Assembly (NCBI GenBank): GCA_013396525.1
Contig: VWYX01000832.1
Span: 124,001-188,000, forward strand
Reading direction: 5' to 3'
From: Chaetorhynchus papuensis
Taxonomy: Eukaryota; Chordata; Aves; Passeriformes; Rhipiduridae
Length of the DNA: 64,000 bases
Part shown: positions 37,501 through 49,500 of the stretch, piece after piece
Layout of the letters: the number at the start of each line of letters is the position of its first letter
How positions within the stretch are numbered: position 1 is the stretch's first letter
The notes under the pieces: model-generated
What the model was told of the DNA's origin: nothing
The model's input: only the letters and a program-made list of their open reading frames with translations
The model's database searches: none
Program-made: the position numbers and the translations under genes

Positions 37501-40500
37501 GGGCACTGGTAACAAGGAACTTGCTCCTCGCACACCACTGCCTGCATCGGCACAGGCACAGTGACATCAGGGGAATTATCCAGGAGTTGCATTGTGCATG
37601 GGTGTAAGACTTTGCAGGATTGAACCAGTTCAGTAGTTTACTCTTTCCATTATAAAAATAACTTTCAACACTAAGACAGTTTTGTAGGGTTTTTTTGGGC
37701 TCTTGGTTTTTTCAAATTAATAAGTATTCTGCAATTCTGTTTGAAAGATTAGCCCTTCAGGGAACTTTCTATTAAAACCAGTTTTATCCTTGTCTTCCTG
37801 CTGTCAATGTTGAAGGCAAGTTTATGTTGCAATGAACAAGTTTATGTTGCAACGAACACTTAAATAAAAATGCTTTTCAGAAAGTCTTTTGTAAATCTTC
37901 TAAAGTGCTATCTGGGGATAGAGTTCCTATGTGATATTTTGTGTTTGTTTTCCACATTGTTAAGACTGTGTGAAACATCAGTTCAGGAAGTTTCAGCATG
38001 TACCTTTATTTGATCTTCTTCCTTTTTTGCCTCACTTCTTTCACTCAAAAATTTGTCACTTTTTTTTTAAACTGTATTTGTCTACAATAATTAGTTTAAT
38101 GAAGTTAGAGTGTTTACACACCTACAGAGAACTCTAGGCAGGAAACCTTTAAAAGTTATTATATTTTGCAAATTATTTGAGATACTATGGTAAATAAAAG
38201 TAGCATGCATGGGGCTTGTGGGACCAGACCATCTGTTAAACTAAATAGAGGGAATGCAGTGCCGGATTCTGAAATACGCAAGAAAGAAGCAGTACTCAAA
38301 CCTCGCATAGATCATGAAACATTATGTACTGTGGAGCAAATTCACACCCAAATATGGCTCCTAAATCCTTTGTGAATCAAAGCGAGCAGCTCCTCACATC
38401 TGGCTGGCCTTAGGCAGCAGATCCCAGGCAAACTTCTGGGAGAGACTCGTGTGCTGTGCTGGAATGTGCACATTTATCTCGCTGACCCGTTTGCTCGTGC
38501 GCACTCACGGTCTTGCCAACAACTTCTGCTTCAGAAATCAATATGTCAAGTGTTCAGCCCTCTTCCCTGAGCTGTGCAAGCTCAGGCTGTGGGAGAAGTG
38601 TGGGAAATAGGTGTAGCTCACCAGGTGGAACCCTGTGTTGCAGAGGGATCAATGGGGTGTAGCAAATGGGTAAAAAAAGTAAGGTCTATTGTTGCATTTC
38701 AGTAAGTGATATTCTGGTGCCCACCCTTCAGTGACTTTCCTGTTAGCACTCTGCTTACAGGCACTCAGTAGTTCTAAAGCAGTGCCAAGCATTAACCATC
38801 GATGGTGTAAAACAATTGTGCTCAGCTTTTCAGCACGGGGAGGTCTTTACTTATTCCCGGCACATATTTGAAATACTTTGGCTTTTTGGACCCAATTAAC
38901 CAAACCGTGCTGACTCTGACACTCTGTGATCACAGTAAACATTATTAGCTATCCAGGCATTCAAAATTAGGAGTCAGGCTAAAAAAAAAAAAAAAAAAAA
39001 AAAAAATTACAAGGCTGGCTGAAAATTTTCAGGGCATGTTTGGGACTCTTTTTGTTTTGCCTTATCTAATTCAGGGCTCTAAATTTTGAGATTTTCAGGG
39101 TTTTTTAGAGGAAGGCAAAGTTAGTTTTCGCAGGAGCTAAGATTCTTTTGACATAACACAATTCCAGGTCTTGGGTTTTCAGATACGTGACCATTTTCTA
39201 TGGGCTTTGCAGTGCCATCAGCAGAGTCTATAGCAGTGAGGATGCCTGCATGCTAGGAATATTTTATTGTGACAGGAATCCTGGCTCAGCATCCCTCCCA
39301 TGGACACAGCTAGAGCACCCAAGCTGTGCTTTGGATCGATGTAAGGAAAACATCCTGCACATCTGAGGCAAACTGTGCCAGCAACACTTTAGTTTCACTA
39401 TGTCTTGGGGATTCTGCTGGCAAAAACAGAATGCAGGATCAAACCTCCTTCCTCTTCCAGCAACAGGGCTGTTCTCCCCAGCGTCTTTAGTATGGGCATT
39501 CCTTGATTAGGGATCAGTGTGGTCTATTGGAGAGTTACGCCCCACCGTTTAGTGGTTTTTCCATTCTAAAACTGTAGCTCAACAACAAGGACAAATGTTT
39601 ATCTTCCTAACCTGGCAGCTCAGTGCTGCCCCACCCACCTAATGGAAGAAAGTCATTTGTGTGGCCAAAGACATCACCCAAAATGAGAGTCAGGCCCTCA
39701 GTGGGTGATAACCAATGCAGACAGAAGCAGAACAGGGCTGGTTTGCACTAGCTGATGGTCTAGTCCGGCTCTTAATTTGCCATCACAAAAAAAGAGTTCA
39801 GTTAATAATTATCAGCAATATGTTATTCCTATAAAATCATTGCTCTTAAACAGCATGGCACTTGTAATTAGTGTAGTCATAATGTATACATCATTGTATC
39901 TACATGTCTTCTTGCTTCCTTTTCTTCTGCTTAATTTCCCAAGTGTAGGATTGTTAATAGCAGAGCTGCAACTAATTTTTCATGTCAAACCACTGTGCTG
40001 GACTGCAGCCTTCAACCTCTTATAAACAGACGTCACCACAGCGAATGTGTGATCGAGTGCAGGTTAAAATCATTATCACAGCTTAATGTTACATATAAAG
40101 AAAAATGCATTTTTATCTGCATTCCCCCATTATCTCTGTAATGACACGATGTTTTTTCTCTCGGAGCTGTAGTCATTGTTATTTTAAGTGCTTGTTAGTA
40201 CAGCTGTGGGGAAAGACGTGATCAATTTTTCATTTGGGAAAAGACACAACAGCAAATGTTAGTTAATGTCTCCATTTTAGATAGCAGGATAAAATAATAG
40301 GCATGGTTAAGGAGCAGTCTAGCACTTAGACACAGGATTCTCAGTTATGTTCCAGTGAGTTAAATAAGTCATCTGCTTTACTATCCTTCATTAATAGCTT
40401 TATTTCAGGAATTCATTAATTCATTGGGGGAGATGGTGTCATGTTCTAGCAGCAGATTTGTGTTACCCTAAGCTCTCAGGAAGTCCATGTCTGTGAAACC

Positions 40501-43500
40501 ACTGAATATCCCAAAAGCAAAATGATATGTGCATTTTAATTTCATATGGAGGTGGTGCCCACACACAAGGCAAGAGGTGAGATTTTTTTTATGAGCAGGC
40601 ATTTTCCCTGTGTTTTTTAGGTTGTATGTGCACCCTGACTCCCCATTCACAGGAGAGCAACTGCTGAAGCAGATGGTGTCCTTCGAAAAAGTCAAACTCA
40701 CCAACAATGAGCTGGATCAGCATGGCCATGTGAGTAGCCCTGTGGGTGGGAAAGGGAAAAGAAATCACCAGGGAATTGCTTGCTTGGGCCACAGGGCTAA
40801 ATGGGAGGGAGACTGCTACGGGGAAAGGCTGCCACGGTCCCCACCTTACACCTCTCTTAGCCAGCCCTTCACACCACAGTGGTGGACGATGTTGTGTGAA
40901 GCTTGAATGTGTTTGGTTTAACACGTTTAAGGGTCCCTTTGGGTTCCTCTGTTGTTGAGGAATTGGCAACTTTAAAAGTCAGGATTTAAAAAAGTATTTC
41001 ATAGGATAGAGCTCAGATCAAATCCAGCCACCACTAGAGGCAAAACACCCATCTGGGACAAGTTCAGGGTGGAGTTGAGGATCAGAGCAAGGCATAGAAG
41101 GAAGGCAGATGAGCCTTTTGTTGTGCTTTTGCTTGCAGTCTGCTGTGACTTGGCAGTATGCCCTGCCACGTGCCATGGCCAGCAAACCCACATGCTTTTA
41201 CACGTGGGCTTGGAAGCTCCCTGCAGGTCACTTCAGGTCACCTGTTAGGGTTGGGTCCATCAATAAGAGCTCTTTCACTTCCAGTCTCATCGCAGCAAGG
41301 GAAGAGAGTCGGAAGAAAATGCTGACTTCACACCAAAGCAAGGTCTATAGAATTATAAAAAATAAGTGTGCCTCAATTGCCCTTGAAATAACTGTAGGCT
41401 AACTGCAAGCCAAGGTGCCACAGGGTGGACTTGGGCCTCTGAAGGAGACAGGTCCCAGCTCTAATTGGTGCCAGTTTTTTGTCACAAGCCCTGAGGCTGC
41501 AAGATGGTGAATAGGATTCAGAGCTGCTTGCCATGGGTTCCTGCTATGCCCCGTCAGTGGGGACAACTCCTTTGCTTATCTGACTGCCTAGCAGTAGATG
41601 GTAAGAATAGGTACTGTCTGTTTTGTCCTCTCCCTAAAAATGCCTCTAAAGGGCAGGAACAACTAGGTAGTGCCTCCAAATTGCGAAGAAAGAGCTAAAA
41701 TTGTTGCCTCTGGGCTTGGTGATTCTCTCAGGGAAGATAGAAGGAGCAAGGGAATGTATTTGAAAGAGTTGTTGAGAACAGGGCAGTTCAGTTCAGAAGA
41801 ATAAGCATAAAGGCAGTGTTAGTAAATGAGGTGTTGAGAAGAGAGGAATGATTTTAAATTCTAAACCATGTGTAGGGGTAAGTAATTTGTTCAGCTGAAT
41901 AACTGCAGAATACAATGTATCAGAAATCCCTTCCCTAGCGTGGTATTTATTGCCTGGACTGTGTGAGACAGTGACCATTTGTCTCAGCTGCGTTCTGTGC
42001 AAATGTTTCTCATCCAAAAGAGAATTTTCAATCATTTCAAGAACTGAGCATTCAATCACAGCCATGATCATTTAAAATACATCCTGGAAATAACAACAAC
42101 AAAAAAAATAGCTGAAACCCTCAAACAAATAAACAAAAAAAAAGCCCAGATAGATGCCTCTGTGTTGTTCTTTTGTAGAGATCCATGTGTGGGTATATTG
42201 TTCTTGAACCCAGTTCCCACCGTTGTTCCCTTCATGACTAGTGGAGAATGGTTTTGTTTTTTTCCTCTCTTTTATTTCATAATCTGTAGAAGGGCAAAGC
42301 TGAAGATTTGTGGGCTCTATCACCGAGTGATGATAGAGCAGTATACGTGAGCACTTAAAAAGAAGCATTTTTCATCATAACAGGGGCCATGTGTGCCTCT
42401 AATAAAGGGCTCGCAGCAGTATATTGCAAGCTAGTTAGGAGTGCTGCAGTTCCCAGAAGCCCAGAGGAGGAGGAAGAAGAAGTAGGTCTGAGGAGCTGTC
42501 GGGAACAGAGACATGTGGCAGAGCAAGAAGATGTAATCGTCTCAAATGCAGGCAGTGGGAGAAAATGATCCGTGGTTCTCGAGATGCAGGCTTCCCATTA
42601 ATTTCTGGAGAAGCAGAGGTTGATCCCATTCTTTACACAAAGGCTCTGGACAGCCAACCACAATGGAAAGTTTTCTGTGTTCAGTTAAGGATAAGCCCTG
42701 AAGGCTTGATCCCGCATTGAGGTTTGAGTGACAGGTGTTACCCCTTCACGGAGCACTCTCTTTTTAATATGTTTGTGGGGGTTTATGTTCCAAATTAGGA
42801 TGTCAGGTTTTATGTTCTGCTTTATTGAAGCTATGTGAATGCTTCATTGGATGATCAGTAGAACTAAGGAAGAAATCAATCCTCTAAAGCCTTTAAGGAA
42901 GGCTCACTGTGCTATGGCCCATGGCTTTTCTGAACTCCTGTGTACAAAGAGAAGAGGAGAATTGAAACACCTCCTGAAATCTCTCTCTTCAGTTTGAAAG
43001 AGCTAGTCTTCACTTTTAGTTATGTTTGATAAGGTGTGTTAGTTCCTGAGGAAGTTTGGATGACCCAAAAGATGCCTTTAAATACTAGTTGCAGGTAAGG
43101 AAGACGGATCCAACCTGATTCCAGTTTGTTCTAGTTGCTTGCTTTCTTCATCATCCAGAAGACAGTTATGGGTGTTAAGGTAATTGTGGATTATTTGTAG
43201 GGTGGTTCACTTCCTGAAAAGGAATCTGTAGAGAAGAGAGGCATTTGTTTGTTCTAGCATATGTTTGTTTTCTCTTATTCTGGGATTTTTGGAGTTGGCA
43301 AGCGTTTCTGCTTGTGTACCTTCAGCAGCATGTGTAACCCCATAGTTATGCACATATTCTCTCCAAGCACCAGGCAGAAGTCTTATCTCTGTGTGCATGA
43401 CATACAGCTCACTCCATGGAAACACTTTCAGATATCCTTACCAGAGGAAGGAAATGGCTCCTATCTCTAGATTTTTACAGCCAAGCAAGTAATTGCCATT

Positions 43501-46500
43501 TTTCTGATTGCAAAATATTTATGAATGTGACATTTTTTCCCCAGATTTTTGGTGACATTTTTCACACAGAGTGCTTTCTTTAGGACTTTTTGTTGCCCTT
43601 CATTGGAGTGACATAATTTCTGGTTTATGGTGAGGTGAGCCATGAGTGTATACATTATTGCAACTGGTTTTTTGGCATTTACAATAGCAAAACTCAAACA
43701 CATGGATGTTTGCAAAAGCAAATGCAAAGCTGTGAACATGTTTAATAAATAACTGTGTAAGCAGGGGGTTTGGAATAGCTGCAAGGAGTTACGCCCAAGG
43801 ATTTTTAGAGTCAACCAGGCAGAAGTTGGGAACCTTTGTGCTTTCAGAAAGAAAACTTTATGTGGTTATGCTATTATTTGTTGTATATAGAAGCGTCATG
43901 CACAGCACAGTTCCTGAATTCAAAACCACCTTGGAATTTTGCAGCTGGCATCCAGATTGCCTCTGGTGACTGGTCTGTAGCCAGTGGGAGCCAGATGCCT
44001 ACAAACCTGCTTGACCTTACAGCAATCAGGATCCTGTAAGGAGGGATCCTGGTCATCTCCCCTGCTGTAGGCTGTCAGCATGAAGGTGGATGGGGTGGCT
44101 GGGGGCCTGTGGCTGCCAGCAAATGTGTGCAGGGGGGCTGCCATGAGTATAGGGGCACCTGATACATCTCTCGGGACATGCCAGCAGGATTGCCACAGAG
44201 CTGGCATGAGGGATTCTCTGATAGCTACACCATGCAGGAGGAGACTGCTTGGACTTTGAGGCCACTCTTGGAGGCTACGCTGTGAGGTACACCCTGTGGA
44301 TCCAAGTCCTTTAGGATATTTTTATATAGTCCTAACACAAGATGTTGCATGGATTTTAAGGAGTGTCTTTGTGTGTTAACAGCAGCTTGTGTGGGGGTGC
44401 AGGTGGAGTACGACATGTACAGACCCTCACATGAAGGAAATGGTGACATTTACCTTTACCTTGGCCCTGGGTCTTCTGTGACCTCCTGGCTGCATTCAGT
44501 ACTTGTTTTGTACATGAATGACCAGAGTTGCCTCTGGTGGGAACAAGAAACGTAGAGTACCACGGAAGGGGACGTTATCTATGTGCACTTCATTTTTTGG
44601 AAAACTTTCATAAGGGATTACATGCTCTTGTTTGAGAAATGTAGTTTCTTTTTCACAATTTGCATTCAGAGAGGAGTGAAAGGAAAGGGCATGTGTGGGA
44701 GCTGCTCTGTCACAACTTTTTCCTCCTTCTGCTTGACTGCTGCTCAGACGTAATGCCTTGGTGTGGATATCATGGCCATGAAAGGCAATGGAAAGCACCA
44801 AGGTCTGTGGGCCAGCTTCTCAGTAAGTTCATCACCATCCACACACCCTGCTTTAAAATGTCTTTTCCATCTGCTTAGAGCACTCCAAACAACTAGGATG
44901 ACAAGATATAATTTTACAAAGAGACGGTAAAGTGCTAAGGGTATTAAAGGCAAGGTCTGTGGCTGTTGTGTGTGCTGCTGTATAAAATGGTGAAGTGCTC
45001 TGAGAAAGGACCAGAGCTGGTTAAAGCGGACATGCAACACTTCCAAGATGATGGTTCACTGTCACTGTAATGTCTTTCTTGTTGCTGTGTGCCTCCCTGC
45101 AAAGTCCCAGTGTGAGTCTTGGCAATATTTGGCCCCAAAGGAGCAGCAAAGAAAAACACTGATGGAAATTGTAGCCATGATAGAGCTGTCTCTAAGCTCT
45201 CCACTCCAATGCAATGTGCAACCTTTCTCATTGACTTAGCATGAAATACTGCACCGCTCCTGCTATGTTTCAGCTGAAGTTAACGCTTCCTGAGGAATGC
45301 ACATTAGCTATTCCAGATGTACGGAGCTGACTGTAATGTCGTTATGGCCCCTGCAAAATAGAACCACCCACACCATTGCCAATTTAGTCTTGTGACTGTG
45401 ATTATATCCAAAACAAGGGCTGGTGTGAGCTGAGCTCTGTATTTAATTCTTATATCGTAATACTGTGGTTAGAGGCAGCCAAACAGGCCTCCAGCCAGTG
45501 GTAACTGAAGCAAGGGGAGCTCTTGGTTTGACTCCAGTGAATGTTGAAATTGGTTGGTTGGTAGCTTAGGTTTAGAATTGTTTTGGGAGCTCGTAAACAA
45601 TTATTAATGACGATAGAATAGCAAAACCCAGTCATTTGGGGGTTCCGTACTGGTTTCCCTCCTTGCTCTCATTTTTGGTAGTCTGCGGTGAACAGCGTCT
45701 ATGAAGTAGCTTGTTTTAAGAGTTTGCCACAGTGGAGGGCTACGTGGAGTTTTACTTTTGGTCAGACGGTTTGTGCTGCTGCTGCTGGTAGGTTTTTGGA
45801 TGGGTCTAATTTTTTCCATCATTTTTTTGTCTGAGGGGTTTGTGACTGTTTTCGCTGCGCACCTGCACATTTTTGCAAGTGGGGAGTCTTGGCCATTAGC
45901 TTTCAGGAGTTACATATCCACACCTGCCAACCGGGACGCACTCTGGTAGCGACTAATTCTGTATGTAAAACACCTCTACACTGTACCTTCCTGTAGGAAC
46001 AGGTATTTATGCTTCAAGGAATGCATGCTCACCAGTGGCGTAGGAGTGAGAGGAGACTAGCTCCTGGGATGCCTGCTTTTCCACCTTCATTTCCTGGAAC
46101 TGCCCAAAGGAGCTGGAGAGTTTGCTCTGAAAACCAGCCCCTGGCTGGTTAGATTTCAGACACTTCCCCTGCAGGGTTAATTAGATCTCTTTTTCCCCTG
46201 CTATGGTTTTATAGCCTTTGAGGGCCCTGTCAACCTTCCTCTCAGGACAGCGCTGTGTCATTCTTTCTTGCAGATCATTTTGAACTCCATGCACAAGTAC
46301 CAGCCAAGGGTCCACATCATTAAGAAGAAGGATCACACGGCTTCTTTGCTCAATCTGAAATCAGAAGAGTTCAGGACATTCATCTTTCCAGAGACAGTTT
46401 TTACTGCTGTTACTGCCTACCAGAATCAATTGGTGAGTAGAGCTGCTAATTTCCATGGATGAAACTAGATCCCACCCTGCTGAAAATTCCCTTTGCCCAA

Positions 46501-49500
46501 TCTAAACTAGGAAAATGTCAGCCATAACCTACCTTTCCATGCCAAACTTATTCACATTCATGAGTAATTCCTGAATATACAGTAGTACTACAGACTTCAA
46601 AGAGCTGTAAGGATTATTCATGACAGTAAAAATAACAAGTAAGAGGCTTTCTTTTGTCTTCCCTTCTGTCTATATAAAGCTGCTTGCATATTAACATTTA
46701 GTCATTTTCTAATTATAGCTCATTAAAGAACTGTTCTTATTTGCAGCGATCTTTTATGCCACAAGCTATGAGCTGAGAGAGATTCTGGTTTGCACATGAT
46801 GATTTCATGGGCTTAAAAAGTTGACTAATTAAGCTGTAAGGCTCAAACGTAAGGAAAATCACTCAGAGATATGCCTTTCAGAGGCTGCCCAGATTACATC
46901 CAGATGTTTGAATTTCAATTTGCATGCCAGTGAATAATATATACAAAATGGAGGAGATCATAACAATGGATTGCTAATGAGTAATTTTAGGAAGTCTATA
47001 AACAATCAGAGAACAGAGACTCTGCTTGATGGTGGATTGAGCTTTAATATTTAAGTCAGTGGAAATATGTCATTGCCTTCAGTGTGATTCAGAGCATGCT
47101 TTAAGGGCTTACTGACTATGGTAGTTTAAAAAAATCCACCTATTTTGCTCCTTAGTTCCCTCAAGTTAAGAAAAATACAGGCCCTGTCCAAATGTGTGGG
47201 CAGACAGCATCACAGAGTCAATGTACCTGCTGGATTATTTAAAGAAGTTGGCGTTTCTTAATATGAAGCAAAAGTAATTAAATTTGAAATGTTATGAATA
47301 AAACTAAACTACTGCATAGGGGGGCAAGGAAGCTCTGAAGATAATATTAGTAGCATTAAGTCAGTCCTTATGACAGACCCCACATCCTGCTTTAAGGCTT
47401 TAATGCATTGATTTAGACTGAGATTTGTATCTGAATGCCGTAGAAAACACACTCAGCACCTGGCAATCTCAAGAAAATGATGTTTGGACAGGCAATTAGA
47501 TTTTTCCATGTAACTTTCTTTAGAAAGCAGCAAAATAGTAACAGGCAGAAAACCAGCTAAACCCAGAATTTATTTCTGTAGGATGAACTTGTGTCTACGG
47601 ATGATATTTACACTAGAGATGTTTCTAAACTAACCTTCCCAAAGCACATACATTGAGTCCTGGAAAATTTCTCAATGGAACATCTCCGGAACCCCTAGAG
47701 GTTGATGTTGTCATTTTATTTATGACTAATGAAAATGGAGCCTTTTTTCATTTTTGCCATTTCTTTCAGAACTGTTTTAAGGAGGGTTTGATTACATTTC
47801 TGGAGGTTATTAGATAAAAGCTAAATACATTACACTTTCAACAAACTATCTCATAATTTAAGATTTAAAGGGCATGCATTTATTTAAACAGTCAAACCAC
47901 TGCCACAGAGTTGAATTGTAGGTCAGATTTCATTTTAAAATGCTTTCTAGCAGATGTTCTCTGATTGTTTGTGAGACAGTCTCTCAGGAAAAATATGGCC
48001 ATAAATGATTGTGAGTCTCATCTGGCTTTGGTGGATACAAAAAGTTTCTCCTGTGATGTCATCCCAAAACTTTAATATCAGGAAGATGGAAGTTTGATTG
48101 GTGAAAATATGCTCAAGAGATGAATAGACATCCTTATTGTTCTGCAGTGCAGTTGGCTTGGTGTGTCGGTGATCTCAGTCAGTGGAACAGTTAGAGCTTG
48201 TATTTTTAAAGGTGCTTTTCAAAACGCTGCCATAAAAATGTTCACTGGACGTGAGGCACTGACTCGCCACTCTGCAACATCACCATGAGCTGAGGGCTTA
48301 TGGATACCTTGAAGTAGAATGAGTCTATAACTAACTTTCTGAGTTGTTTCAAGGTCCTTGTGGCAAGGCTTCAGGGTTGTTTCCACCAGTTGTACCTGAG
48401 CCATGAGACAGCGTCAAACCCTCGACCAGCACTCAGGTCCATGGTGTTTGACCATTGACAGACTGTTAATTAAAAACTCAGAATTTGCCTTTGTCAGCAT
48501 GTCCCTTCCTCTCTGTGTTTTCCTCACAGAAGACCTCTTTCTCAGAATTAAAAGTTGGGTCCAGTTGTCCTCTTTATTTTTTATTTTGGTGGAGAAGCTA
48601 TCCCATTTTGAAATATATTTGTTTGATGAGAGTGTTTCATTGTTTGAGGATTTGGAAACGATCCCTTTTTATTTTTTTTTTTCCCTGAGTCTTGAGGCCC
48701 AGTTATTAAAAAATGAGGTTGTGGCCTCTTTGATACAGCCTTTTTTTTTGAGGGAAGCCAGGCTGACAAAGCCCCTTAATATGAAAATATTAATATGAAA
48801 TGTTGAGAACTGTTGATTTTCATGGGTTTAAGCTAGAGTTGGTGGCATTCACTGCCTTGCAGGATGGGTCCTGTGTTGTCTCTCACCAAGGCCTAACTTC
48901 ACTTACAATTTTATTTGTAGCTCTTGGAAGAAGTATGGCTGGAAAATCAAAATATAACAATGATGTTTCAGGTTTTAGTCACCAAATCGAAACTGGTTGG
49001 ATAGATAGAAAATTTCATGAGGACAATGGTGCATTTCTTCTCCTGGTCCTCAAAAAAACATATTGAAAGTCGCCACCATATGCCTGAAAAGTTTCACCGC
49101 AAAGTTAAGGGGAGCTCAGATGCTTTGGGGCAGGATGGATTCCTGGTCAATGGGTTCTCTGTCAAAATGGAAAGGCTGACTGAATGACTGGGCAGGTTTA
49201 TTAGCTACCTTTGAAGAAGGGAGGAAAGTTTTCATTCATGATCTGTGTTTTTTCAAGACTGTGATAGTTTCAGTGGGGTTACTCCTTCAATGCAGGCCCT
49301 CTCACTTTAAATCTGAGTTCTCCCCACACTTTTCCTTCCCTTCCTCAGCCTCTTTCCACACAGAACCAGTTAAACTGCCCCTGTGTGGTGGCTGGCAGAC
49401 CTGGCTGAGAACATTTCCATCCCAGTAAAAGAAAAGCTGGTGCTGAACTGAAGCCATGGCTTTGGGTTGTTTGAGCTTGTGCTGGTCGATGTGCAGCTCC

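Larger units (their letters stand above)
35408..40620 (+). other. TBX20: TBX20 intron 3
   Basis: Phase 2 intron of 5213 bp. It contains two small tandem duplications (37031-37130 and 37817-37856), an A26 run (38981-39006) and a GATA-rich block at about 39800-40205 listed as a candidate enhancer. No gene-like open frame and no recognised transposon. The acceptor is TGTTTTTTAG. Confidence 0.9.
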
